Notes: generated by a model not told the origin, from the letters alone. DNA of 64,000 nucleotides from Flavobacteriales bacterium (GCA_016700415.1 CP065018.1:2734001-2798000); one strand, 5' to 3'; counted from the first letter of the stretch, positions 16,240 through 25,293 are shown. Made by a program: numbers and translations.

Positions 16240-17901
16240 TCAATTCCCATCCGGATGGCAGCTGAAACACGCCGCGCTGTTGTACGAATATCCATTGACC
16301 CCGTTATGATGATCATTCACATCATTCTGATTATTGTGTTCATGACAGTTGATGCATGTGAATTGGCTGTAATCGTTCGGGTTGTTGTGGCAATCGGCGC
16401 AGGTGTTCCATTCCCCATCGTGCCTTCCGCTGTAGATCGGGAAGTACTGATTATCGTGATCGAAAGTTGAAGGTTGCCAGGCTGTTTCATTGTGGCACTG
16501 CGTGCAATCCATCGGGAACTGTGCCGAAGCATGGTTCGGGTTGTTGGTGCTGTTGTAGTCGTCCAAATGGCAGGCACTACACGCCGTAGGAGTACCTGCA
16601 TATCCGTTCGCATGGCATTCGATGCAAGCCGTTGTTGTATGCGCACCATGCAATGGGAATGCGGTGTTGTTATGATCGAAGGTTGCCGTACCCCAATTCG
16701 TTTCGTCGTGGCATTGCGCACAGTCAGTTGGGAAGCCAGAGGCCGCGTGGTTCGGAGCGGTCGTGCTGTTGTAGTCATCCATATGGCACGCATTGCACGC
16801 AGTTGGTGTGCCTGCATATCCATTAGCGTGGCATTCAATACAAGCTGTAGTGATGTGCGTTCCGTGCAATGGGAAAGCCGTGTTATTATGATCGAAACTC
16901 GCCGTGCCCCAATTCGTTTCGTCGTGGCATTGCGCGCAGTCAGTTGGGAAGCCAGAGGCGGCGTGGTTCGGAGCCGTCGTGCTGTTGTAATCATCCATAT
17001 GGCATGCATTACACGTCGTGGGTGTTCCAGCGAAACCATTCGCATGGCACTCGATACAAGCTGTAGTGATATGCGTTCCGTGAAGCGGGAAAGCTGTGTT
17101 GTTGTGATCGAAGGTGGCAGGTACCCAACCCGCTATGCTATGACATGATGCACAGTCCGTCGAAAAGCCAGATGCCGTGTGCGATGGGGACACCGTGTTA
17201 TTGAAATCCTGCTGGTGACAGGAAACACATTCCGGCGAAGCATCCGAGAAGTTTGGTGTGGTATGACATTGCGCACAATCATTGATCGCGTGTCCCATGA
17301 CCAGTGGGAAGAAGTCGTGGTTCACTGAATTAGTGCTCCAGCCTGTTCCGAACGGATCGTGGCATTCGGTGCAATCCATTGAATAACCAGCCGCTACATG
17401 ATCCGGTGCCTTTGCAGCTTGGAAATCAGTCATATGGCAGTTGATGCAATCATTACCCAACCGTGCGAAAACGAGAGGATTCCCTGCGCTATGGCAATCC
17501 ACACAACTCAATGCGATGTGCGAACCCACCAAGGGGAATCCATTCTGCTCGTGGATCTCGGGAATGGTATTCACCAACCAGTTCTGAGGCGTATGGCAGC
17601 GTATGCAATCGTTCCCAACGCTTTGGTTGTGGACATCGGTATGACAGGAGATACAATCGCTGGAAGGTGCTTTATCAAAATCGATGGAGGTGTGGCACTG
17701 CTTGCAATTGATCGAAGTGTGTGATCCTTCCAAAGGAAAATTCGTTATTCCGTGATCAAAGGTCATATCGGTCCGCATCGTTGTCCATCCTTGGGGATCA
17801 TGACAGGCGGCGCAGTCGAGTTTCATGCGCTCACCATGCGGGGACTGGGCGAAGACAACAACAGCTCCCAATACCAAGAACAGCGAAGCGAATAGACGCA
17901 T
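16240..17901 (-). CDS. 22-heme c-type cytochrome
   Basis: From ATG 17901 (MRLFASLFLVLGAVVVFAQ signal peptide) the protein has 553 residues and 22 CXXCH motifs. The N-terminal 280 residues hold ten motifs. Residues 282-497 are three 72-residue modules of the form CIECH...CNACH...NH...CAQCH...FDH...GTH, each with three CXXCH and three extra histidines, and the C-terminus is WNTCADCH...CINCH...CFSCH. Both ends are closely similar to those of the 61-heme protein encoded just upstream in the operon, so the two are paralogs that differ mainly in module number. The upstream ATG at 17982 would overlap the preceding gene and bury the signal peptide. It is an exported electron carrier, periplasmic or outer-surface. 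Confidence 0.9.
   Translation of the reverse strand: MRLFASLFLVLGAVVVFAQSPHGERMKLDCAACHDPQGWTTMRTDMTFDHGITNFPLEGSHTSINCKQCHTSIDFDKAPSSDCISCHTDVHNQSVGNDCIRCHTPQNWLVNTIPEIHEQNGFPLVGSHIALSCVDCHSAGNPLVFARLGNDCINCHMTDFQAAKAPDHVAAGYSMDCTECHDPFGTGWSTNSVNHDFFPLVMGHAINDCAQCHTTPNFSDASPECVSCHQQDFNNTVSPSHTASGFSTDCASCHSIAGWVPATFDHNNTAFPLHGTHITTACIECHANGFAGTPTTCNACHMDDYNSTTAPNHAASGFPTDCAQCHDETNWGTASFDHNNTAFPLHGTHITTACIECHANGYAGTPTACNACHMDDYNSTTAPNHAASGFPTDCAQCHDETNWGTATFDHNNTAFPLHGAHTTTACIECHANGYAGTPTACSACHLDDYNSTNNPNHASAQFPMDCTQCHNETAWQPSTFDHDNQYFPIYSGRHDGEWNTCADCHNNPNDYSQFTCINCHEHNNQNDVNDHHNGVNGYSYNSAACFSCHPDGN
16411..17058 (-). repeat. Three 216-bp in-gene tandem repeats (22-heme cytochrome)
   Basis: Three consecutive 216-base units encode the 72-residue three-heme modules. 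Units one and two are nearly identical; the third diverges toward its end. Confidence 0.85.
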
Positions 17902-17957
17902 CGCCGAACCGAAGCCATGTGCTTTATATGTGCTTGGCAGTCCCATTGCTTCAACCA

Positions 17958-20900
17958 TCAATTTCCATGACAGGAATAACATGCCACGCTATTGTACGAA
18001 TAGCCATTTACACCGCTATGGTTGCTGTTGACCTGGTTTTGGTTGTTGTGGCAATCTATACAGGTAAAGATACTGAAGTCCCCAGGCACGTTGTGACAGG
18101 TCGCGCACGTGTTCCATACTGAACTATGATTCCCACTATAGATCCGGAAGTAGTCAGCATCGTGGTTGAAGCTCGATGGTGACCAAGCATTTTCGTTGTG
18201 GCACAACGTACAATCAGTCGGAAAGAGGTCCGCTGCATGGTTCGGATTATTGGCGCTGTTGTAGTCCGGCATGTGGCATGCATTACAATTGGTCGGCGTG
18301 CCGGTGTACCCATTCGCATGGCAGGAAACACAGCTCACGCCGACGTGTGCCCCAACGAGCGGGAAGTTGGTTGCATTGTGGTCATACGTAGCTGGGACCC
18401 AATTGGTTACATCGTGGCAAACGATGCAATCCGTTGGAAATCCAGCTGTTACGTGGTTCGGGTTAGTCGTTCCATTGTATTCCGTGATGTGGCAGGCATC
18501 GCAATTCGTTGGAGTTCCTTGGTATCCATTGCTATGACATGTCACGCAGCTCGGTCCCAAATGCGAGCCGGTCAATGGGAAATTTGTCGCGTTATGATCA
18601 AAACTTGAGTTAGTCCAAAGGGTCGGATCGTGACATAAAGCGCAGTCCGTCGGGAAGCCAGCAGAAACGTGATTCGGGTTCGTAGCACCCGTGTACTCCG
18701 TCATGTGGCAACCATCGCAGGTGTTCGGCGTGTTGTTGTAGTTGCCGTTGTGGCATTGATCGCAACTGACCGTCGCATGTGAGTTCGTCAACGGATAGAT
18801 CGCATGGTCGTAGCTGCTCGGTGACCAGGCCGTTTCATTGTGGCAGGTCGCGCAGTCCGTTGCGAAGCCAGCAGCTGTGTGGTTCGGGTTCGTTGACCCG
18901 TTGTAATCCGGCAAGTGGCAGCCGTCACAGGTGTTCGGCGTGTTGGTGTAGTTACCGTTGTGGCATGCATCGCAACTTGTTGTAGCGTGTACACCAAGCA
19001 ACGGATAATTGCTGTGATCGAATGTCGCGTTGTTCCAAAGCGTTGGATCATGGCATTGCGCGCAATCCGTGGGGAAGCCAGCTGTGACGTGGTTAGGGTT
19101 GGCAGCTCCGTTGTAATCGGTCATGTGGCAACCATCACAGGTATTCGGCGTGTTGTTGTAGTTGCCGTTGTGGCATTGATCGCAACTGACTGAGGCGTGC
19201 GAGTTTGTCAGCGGATAGATCGCATGGTCGTAACTGCTCGGTGACCAGGCCGTTTCATTGTGGCAGGTTGCGCAGTCCGTTGCGAAGCCCGCAGCCGTGT
19301 GGTTCGGGTTTGTACTAGCGTTGTAATCCGGCAAGTGACAGCCGTCGCAGGTGTTCGGCGTGTTGGTGTAGTTACCGTTGTGGCAGGCATCGCAACTTGT
19401 TGTCGCGTGTGCGCCGAGCAATGGGAAGCCACTATGATCGAAGGTTGCGTTGTTCCAGTTCGTTGGGTCATGGCAAGTCGCGCAATCCGTCGGGAATCCA
19501 GCCGTGACGTGGTTCGGGTTCGCGGCTCCGTTGTAATCGGTCATGTGGCAACCATCACAGGTATTCGGTGTGTTGTTGTAGTTGCCGTTGTGGCATTGAT
19601 CACAACTCACAGTAGCGTGCGAGTTGGTCAATGGATAGATCGCGTGGTCATAGCTGCTCGGTGACCAAGCCGTTTCGTTGTGGCAAGTTGCGCAGTCCGT
19701 CGCGAAGCCCGCGGCAGTGTGGTTCGGATTGGTCGAGCCGTTGTAATCCGGCAAGTGGCAACCGTCGCAGGTATTCGGTGTGTTGGTATAGTTACCGTTG
19801 TGGCAAGCGTCGCAACTTGTTGTCGCGTGTACACCAAGCAGCGGATAGATGTTGTGATCGAAGGTCGCGTTGGTCCACAACGTCGGGTCGTGGCATTGCG
19901 CACAGTCCGTCGGGAAGCCAGCTGTGACGTGGTTAGGGTTGGCAGCTCCGTTGTAATCGGTCATGTGGCAACCATCACAGGTATTCGGCGTGTTGTTGTA
20001 GTTGCCGTTGTGGCATTGATCGCAACTGACTGAGGCGTGCGAGTTTGTCAGCGGATAGCTCGGTGACCAGGCCGTTTCATTGTGGCAGGTTGCGCAGTCC
20101 GTTGCGAAGCCCGCAGCCGTGTGGTTCGGGTTTGTACTAGCGTTGTAATCCGGCAAGTGACAGCCGTCGCAGGTGTTCGGCGTGTTGGTGTAGTTACCGT
20201 TGTGGCAGGCATCGCAACTTGTTGTCGCGTGTGCGCCGAGCAATGGGAAGCCACTATGATCGAAGGTTGCGTTGTTCCAGTTCGTTGGGTCATGGCAAGT
20301 CGCGCAATCCGTCGGGAATCCAGCCGTGACGTGGTTCGGATTGGTTGCTCCGTTGTACTCCGTCATGTGGCAACCATCACACGTGTTCGGTGTGTTGTTG
20401 TAATTGCTGTTGTGGCATTGATCGCAACTGACTGAGGCGTGCGAGTTTGTCAGCGGATAGATCGCATGGTCGTAACTGCTCGGTGACCAGGCTGTTTCGT
20501 TGTGGCAAGTTGCGCAGTCCGTGGCGAAGCCCGCGGCAGTGTGGTTCGGATTGGTCGAGCCGTTGTAATCCGGCAAGTGGCAGCCATCGCACGTGTTCGG
20601 TGTGTTGGTATAGTTACCGTTGTGGCAAGCGTCGCAACTTGTTGTCGCGTGTACACCAAGCAGCGGATAGATGTTGTGATCGAAGGTCGCGTTGGTCCAC
20701 AACGTCGGGTCGTGGCATTGCGCACAGTCCGTCGGGAAGCCAGCTGTGACGTGGTTCGGGTTCGCGGCTCCGTTGTAATCGGTCATGTGGCAACCATCAC
20801 AGGTGTTCGGCGTGTTGTTGTAGTTGCCGTTGTGGCATTGATCGCAACTGACCGTCGCATGTGAGTTCGTCAATGGATAGATCGCATGGTCGTAGCTGCT

Positions 20901-22403
20901 CGGTGACCAGGCCGTTTCATTGTGGCAGGTCGCGCAGTCCGTTGCGAAGCCAGCAGCTGTGTGGTTCGGGTTCGTTGACCCGTTGTAATCCGGCAAGTGA
21001 CAGCCATGGCACGTGTTCGGTGTGTTCGTGTAATTGCCATTGTGGCATGCATCGCAACTTGTGGTCGCGTGCGCGCCGAGCAATGGGAAGCCACTGTGGT
21101 CGAAGGTCGCGTTGTTCCAGTTCGTTGGGTCATGGCATTGCGCGCAGTCCGTGGGGAAGCCGGCCGTGACGTGGTTCGGGTTCGCGGCTCCGTTGTAATC
21201 GGTCATGTGGCAACCATCGCAGGTGTTCGGCGTGTTGTTGTAGTTGCCGTTGTGGCATTGATCGCAACTGACCGTCGCATGTGAGTTCGTCAACGGATAG
21301 ATCGCATGGTCGTAGCTGCTCGGTGACCAGGCCGTTTCATTGTGGCAGGTCGCGCAGTCCGTTGCGAAGCCTGCGGCCGTGTGGTTCGGATTGGTTGATC
21401 CGTTGTAGTCCGGTAGGTGACAACCATCGCACGTGTTCGGGGTGTTCGTGTAGTTGCCGTTGTGGCATGCATCGCAACTTGTTGTAGCGTGCGCGCCTAT
21501 CAGCGGATAGATGTTGTGATCAAATGCCACCGGTGTCCATCCGACATTTGTCGTATGGCATGTAGCGCAATCCGTAGAAAATCCGCTCACAACGTGATTC
21601 GGATTCGTCGTGCCATTGAAGTCATTCAAATGGCACGACACACATTCCGGTGATGCATCCGAGAACATGCCCGTCGTGTGGCACTGGTTACAATCCGTAA
21701 TAGCGTGTCCCATTGTAAGTGGGAAGAAACTGTGATCCACCGTGTTCGTGTTCCAACCTGTGCCGATCGGATCATGGCATTCGATACAGTCCGTAGAGAA
21801 ACCGACAACGACGTGGTTCGGGCTCTGGGTATTCTGAAAGTCGGCCCGGTGGCAACTGATGCAATCATTCCCCACGCGATCGAATTGGGACGCATTTCCA
21901 CCGCCATGGCAGTCCACGCAACTCAAATTCCCATGCGAACCGAATAGCGGGAACCCGTTCTGCTCGTGCAGCTCCGGTATGTTGTTCACCAACCAGCTTT
22001 GCGGCGTATGGCATCGGGCGCAATCATCACCCAAGGTCATGTTGTGTACATCGGTGTGGCATCCGATACACTGCATTGGAGACTGATCGAAAACCATAGT
22101 GGAGTGACAGGATCTACAATCCACTTTCTTATGGAAGCCTTCCAAAACGAAATCCGTGGAATCGTGACTGAACATGACCGACTTCGAATCCGAAGCGACC
22201 TTCCCTTCTGTATATCGCGAACGTCCCTTATGCTTCAACGTACCCGAAACTTTTTCGCTCCAGATCAAGGTGGGGTTGGTCCAACCGGCCGGGCTGTGGC
22301 ATTGTGAACAATCGATCTTTAACGCATCGCCATGGGGGGACTGTGCGGAGACCCGCAGTCCTGCGAACAGGAGCATCACAACTATTTGTGACAGTCGGCG
22401 CAT
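17958..22403 (-). CDS. Giant 61-heme c-type cytochrome
   Basis: A 1481-residue exported protein (signal peptide MRRLSQIVVMLLFAGLRVSAQ) with 61 CXXCH motifs by direct count. Residues 30-283 hold ten motifs in an N-terminal domain shared with the 22-heme paralog. Residues 310-1285 are seven 140-residue units, each made of two related 70-residue halves; two more divergent modules follow, and a C-terminal domain carries WNTCATCH, CIDCH and CYSCH. Every half-unit has three CXXCH and three additional histidines (NPNH, DH, SH or AH), which is the right number for bis-histidine hemes. The gene lies 22 bases inside the end of the 20-heme gene and is followed 56 bases later by the 22-heme gene. Likely role: a long-range electron conduit or filament outside the inner membrane; the terminal acceptor is unknown. 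Confidence 0.92.
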   Translation of the reverse strand: MRRLSQIVVMLLFAGLRVSAQSPHGDALKIDCSQCHSPAGWTNPTLIWSEKVSGTLKHKGRSRYTEGKVASDSKSVMFSHDSTDFVLEGFHKKVDCRSCHSTMVFDQSPMQCIGCHTDVHNMTLGDDCARCHTPQSWLVNNIPELHEQNGFPLFGSHGNLSCVDCHGGGNASQFDRVGNDCISCHRADFQNTQSPNHVVVGFSTDCIECHDPIGTGWNTNTVDHSFFPLTMGHAITDCNQCHTTGMFSDASPECVSCHLNDFNGTTNPNHVVSGFSTDCATCHTTNVGWTPVAFDHNIYPLIGAHATTSCDACHNGNYTNTPNTCDGCHLPDYNGSTNPNHTAAGFATDCATCHNETAWSPSSYDHAIYPLTNSHATVSCDQCHNGNYNNTPNTCDGCHMTDYNGAANPNHVTAGFPTDCAQCHDPTNWNNATFDHSGFPLLGAHATTSCDACHNGNYTNTPNTCHGCHLPDYNGSTNPNHTAAGFATDCATCHNETAWSPSSYDHAIYPLTNSHATVSCDQCHNGNYNNTPNTCDGCHMTDYNGAANPNHVTAGFPTDCAQCHDPTLWTNATFDHNIYPLLGVHATTSCDACHNGNYTNTPNTCDGCHLPDYNGSTNPNHTAAGFATDCATCHNETAWSPSSYDHAIYPLTNSHASVSCDQCHNSNYNNTPNTCDGCHMTEYNGATNPNHVTAGFPTDCATCHDPTNWNNATFDHSGFPLLGAHATTSCDACHNGNYTNTPNTCDGCHLPDYNASTNPNHTAAGFATDCATCHNETAWSPSYPLTNSHASVSCDQCHNGNYNNTPNTCDGCHMTDYNGAANPNHVTAGFPTDCAQCHDPTLWTNATFDHNIYPLLGVHATTSCDACHNGNYTNTPNTCDGCHLPDYNGSTNPNHTAAGFATDCATCHNETAWSPSSYDHAIYPLTNSHATVSCDQCHNGNYNNTPNTCDGCHMTDYNGAANPNHVTAGFPTDCATCHDPTNWNNATFDHSGFPLLGAHATTSCDACHNGNYTNTPNTCDGCHLPDYNASTNPNHTAAGFATDCATCHNETAWSPSSYDHAIYPLTNSHASVSCDQCHNGNYNNTPNTCDGCHMTDYNGAANPNHVTAGFPTDCAQCHDPTLWNNATFDHSNYPLLGVHATTSCDACHNGNYTNTPNTCDGCHLPDYNGSTNPNHTAAGFATDCATCHNETAWSPSSYDHAIYPLTNSHATVSCDQCHNGNYNNTPNTCDGCHMTEYTGATNPNHVSAGFPTDCALCHDPTLWTNSSFDHNATNFPLTGSHLGPSCVTCHSNGYQGTPTNCDACHITEYNGTTNPNHVTAGFPTDCIVCHDVTNWVPATYDHNATNFPLVGAHVGVSCVSCHANGYTGTPTNCNACHMPDYNSANNPNHAADLFPTDCTLCHNENAWSPSSFNHDADYFRIYSGNHSSVWNTCATCHNVPGDFSIFTCIDCHNNQNQVNSNHSGVNGYSYNSVACYSCHGN
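18549..21476 (-). repeat. Nested 210/420/840-bp repeat array inside the 61-heme gene
   Basis: Seven 420-base units, each of two 210-base halves, with a higher-order period of 840 bases: the segment starting at 19381 reappears at 20203, an 822-base spacing equal to 840 minus an 18-base in-frame deletion. Near-identity of distant units indicates recent expansion or gene conversion. Confidence 0.9.
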
Positions 22404-23965
22404 TCGTACTTCTGGATCTTGAATGATGGCACTTTACCATCGCTCGCAACCGTGTGACAATCCTTGCAATCCACCTTCACATGTTCCCCCACCAACGGGA
22501 ATTCCGTTAGGTCGTGGTCGAATTTGCTGGGGAACCAGGTCTCAGAAACGTGACAACGTTTGCAATCCGTAACTCCCTTCACTGCGAAATCCTCACCATG
22601 CACATTGTCGTGGCAATCGATGCAGGCCGAACCGATCTCTCGGAATTTCCACTTTTCCTCCTTCATGTGGCAGGAGTTGCAGGGCGTAGCAAGATGCGCC
22701 CCTTCCAACGGGAACTTGGTGCTCCTATGTTGCTCGAAAGTGAATGAACTCGTTTCGAATCCATCGGTCAGGAAGTGGCATTCGATACAATCCGGCGACA
22801 CTCCGTTCTTCGCAAATTCCCCTTCGTGGAAGTCCTTGTGGCAACTGCTACATGCAACAAAAACAACAGGCTCAGTGAGGTTGTTCGGATGGCATTTCTT
22901 GCAATCCACATCCACGTGCTTGCCCTGCAACGGGAAATCCGTCAACGTGTGATCGAAGGAATCCATGTTCTTCAACTTCTTGAAGCTCTTCTCCTGGTGG
23001 CATTTCGCGCAGTCCGTTCCGAATTTTCCTTCGTGCGCATCCTCGTGACAGGTGACGCATTGGTTCACGGTCACGCCTTTAGGATCCGCGAATACGCGAT
23101 GGGGGTCGCTCGACTTCGCATGGCAAGCAAAGCAATCCGTGGTCTTGTGCCTTCCATTCAGTTTGAATGAGGTGGTGTTGTGATCGAACCGTCCTTTCCC
23201 TTGGAAGATCGAAAACCCTTCTTCGGTATGGCATTGGGCACAGGCACCGCCGATCCGTGATGTGTGTGGATCATCGTGGCACGCCTTGCAATCCGCGTGG
23301 GGCACATCGTTGAACACTTCGAAATCCACACCGTTCCGCGTGATCGTTTCATGGCATTTCTTACAATCGACCGGCACATGTTTGCCTTTCAGTTTGAAAT
23401 CTGTCTCGTTGTGATCGAACTTACTCGCCGGACGGAACGCTTGCATATCGTGGCACTTCAAACATTCACCGGACATGGTGCCTTGGTGGAAATCCTTGTG
23501 GCACGAAAGACATGCCTCATCCATTCCGAGGAAGGTGCCCTTACGCGCTTTGATCTCGCGATCCTTGATGTTGTCCGGCTTGTGGCAATCGCGGCAATCG
23601 ATTGGTTTGTGCGCACCTTCCAATTTGTAACCGGTAAGGCCGTGATCGAAGGCCTTTTCATCGAAACGCACCATCTCGAACTTCCGACCATGGTGTTCAC
23701 TGTGGCACTTGAAACAGTCCTGCCCTTTCACCTCCTTGCTCGCATGGAACCCTTGGTTCTTGCTGATCAAGGACTTCATTTCCTTGTGGCAATTCAGGCA
23801 CTTCGCGTTGGTCACCTTGTTGCCCAGATCGTGGCATTGGGTGCAGTTGCTCATGCCCTCCCACTTCGCGTGCGCATCGGTCAGATCACCCGGTGAAAGC
23901 TGCGCGTAGCCTGACCCTGCAAGCAAAGCAAGCATGACGAACAGGTATGTGCGCAGCGTTTTCAA
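22382..23965 (-). CDS. 20-heme c-type cytochrome
   Basis: A 527-residue exported cytochrome (signal peptide MKTLRTYLFVMLALLAGSGYAQ) with 20 CXXCH motifs, the last (CADCH) one residue from the C-terminus. The sequence repeats a pattern of FDHxxTxFxLxGxH followed 4-6 residues later by CxxCH, as in class III/c7-like multiheme proteins. It is rich in lysine, unlike the Asn/Thr-rich 61- and 22-heme proteins, which suggests a soluble periplasmic shuttle that docks to acidic partners. Its stop overlaps the start of the 61-heme gene by 22 bases, and its start overlaps the oxidoreductase stop by 4 bases. Inferred role: link between the inner-membrane modules and the larger cytochromes. Confidence 0.9.
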   Translation of the reverse strand: MKTLRTYLFVMLALLAGSGYAQLSPGDLTDAHAKWEGMSNCTQCHDLGNKVTNAKCLNCHKEMKSLISKNQGFHASKEVKGQDCFKCHSEHHGRKFEMVRFDEKAFDHGLTGYKLEGAHKPIDCRDCHKPDNIKDREIKARKGTFLGMDEACLSCHKDFHQGTMSGECLKCHDMQAFRPASKFDHNETDFKLKGKHVPVDCKKCHETITRNGVDFEVFNDVPHADCKACHDDPHTSRIGGACAQCHTEEGFSIFQGKGRFDHNTTSFKLNGRHKTTDCFACHAKSSDPHRVFADPKGVTVNQCVTCHEDAHEGKFGTDCAKCHQEKSFKKLKNMDSFDHTLTDFPLQGKHVDVDCKKCHPNNLTEPVVFVACSSCHKDFHEGEFAKNGVSPDCIECHFLTDGFETSSFTFEQHRSTKFPLEGAHLATPCNSCHMKEEKWKFREIGSACIDCHDNVHGEDFAVKGVTDCKRCHVSETWFPSKFDHDLTEFPLVGEHVKVDCKDCHTVASDGKVPSFKIQKYECADCHK

Positions 23966-25293
23966 CTGTGCTTTTTTACAATGTGTCCGAAACGTTTTGT
24001 GATCTCCACCCCGGCTTTCTGCAAAAAGCTCGTCGGCAATTCCCCACCTGCGAAAATGTACACGAGGTCGTTCTTCAATTCTTTGGTCTCCTCGCCCACT
24101 TTCAGCAATACCGCCTCCTCCGTGATGTTGATCAGATCCGAATTGAAGATCACTTTTAGTTTCTCGGATGTAATGGCCTCTTCGATCGCCGTTTTGTTCT
24201 TCGGTTTGATCCGTGCGAATTGATCCTTTCGGTAGGACAGGATCACTTCGTTGTCATCCGCCAACAACATCGCTGATTCCACCGCACTATCACCTCCGCC
24301 CACCACGATCACCTTCTTGCCTTGGATATTCTCCGGCTCCAACAAGCGGTACGCGACATTCGGAAGTTCTTCGCCGGGCACCCCCAATTTTCGAGGACTG
24401 CCGCGCCTTCCGATCGCGAGGAGCACATTGTGGCTTATGTGCTCAGCGCCCGTATTCGTGGAAACCTTGAATGTTCCGTCCTTTTGCGGTAGGATGCTTT
24501 CCACCTTGGTGTTCTCCGTGATGGTGATCCCTTGTTCTTGGATCACCTTCTTCCACAGCGCGAGCAATTCGCCTTTAGACGTGTCGAACAACTTCGCTTT
24601 GCCATAGAGCGGAAGGTCCATCGGTGCCGTCATCACGATCTTGGCCCGGGGGAATGTGAACACCGTTCCACCCAACGAGTCCTGCTCCAAGGTGATGCTC
24701 GTGAGGCCGCGTTTCTTGGCCTCCAATGTGGCGGATATCCCAGCGGGACCTGCGCCGACGATCACCACGTCCAACACACCTACCCGTTTGGTGGTCTTAC
24801 GATCGGCAATGCTCTCCAAGGCTTGTTGGCCCTGCTCCACACTGTTCTTGATCAGTCCCATTCCGCCCAGTTCTCCAGCGATAAAGATCCCCGTGATGTT
24901 GCTTTGGAAATTCTCGTCCACGTGCGGCAATTCCACACCGCGCTTCTCGGTTCCGATGCGCAAGGAGATCGCTTCCACCGGACACGCGTGGAAACACGCA
25001 CCGTGCCCCACACAATTCGAGGCGTGGATCACCGTGGCCTTGCCGTTCACGATGCCCAGGATGTCCTTCTCCGGGCAATCAGCGACGCAAGCTGCACTAC
25101 CGATGCACGTATTCAAATCGATATACGGATGCAAGGACACCGGCTCGAAGGTGCCTTCGGCCTTGGCCACTTCCACCTTCTGCTCCACTACGGCCGACTT
25201 CATCTTCGAACTGCGCATATAGAAGAAGATCACCAACCCACACAGCAGTGCCACTGAACCGTAAATGGCTATTTGTTCCGAGAGCACTTCCAT
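23962..25293 (-). CDS. Membrane-anchored ferredoxin / FAD-NAD(P) oxidoreductase
   Basis: A 443-residue protein. One N-terminal helix (about 8-26) anchors it, a ferredoxin-like region spans 55-115, and a two-dinucleotide-fold flavoprotein follows, with an FAD motif VGAGPAG (about 179-185) and an NAD(P) motif VVGGGDSA (about 330-337). There is no CxxC redox disulfide, so it is not a thioredoxin reductase. Both cluster motifs are altered: C63-IG-S66-AA-C69-VAD-C73-P and C94-VG-H97-GA-C100-FHA-C104-P have Ser and His where the second cysteine should be. Its start codon overlaps the stop of the cytochrome b-like gene (TAATG). Inferred role: exchange electrons between a pyridine nucleotide or ferredoxin and the cytochrome chain on the cytoplasmic side. 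Confidence 0.85.
   Translation of the reverse strand: MEVLSEQIAIYGSVALLCGLVIFFYMRSSKMKSAVVEQKVEVAKAEGTFEPVSLHPYIDLNTCIGSAACVADCPEKDILGIVNGKATVIHASNCVGHGACFHACPVEAISLRIGTEKRGVELPHVDENFQSNITGIFIAGELGGMGLIKNSVEQGQQALESIADRKTTKRVGVLDVVIVGAGPAGISATLEAKKRGLTSITLEQDSLGGTVFTFPRAKIVMTAPMDLPLYGKAKLFDTSKGELLALWKKVIQEQGITITENTKVESILPQKDGTFKVSTNTGAEHISHNVLLAIGRRGSPRKLGVPGEELPNVAYRLLEPENIQGKKVIVVGGGDSAVESAMLLADDNEVILSYRKDQFARIKPKNKTAIEEAITSEKLKVIFNSDLINITEEAVLLKVGEETKELKNDLVYIFAGGELPTSFLQKAGVEITKRFGHIVKKHS

Noticed and set aside
18549..21476. CRISPR-like array
   Set aside because: The repeats are coding, 210-420 bases long, without short direct repeats and unique spacers; they encode heme modules.
23962..25293. 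Thioredoxin reductase
   Set aside because: The two dinucleotide folds fit, but the CxxC redox pair is absent and a ferredoxin-like domain and membrane anchor are present.
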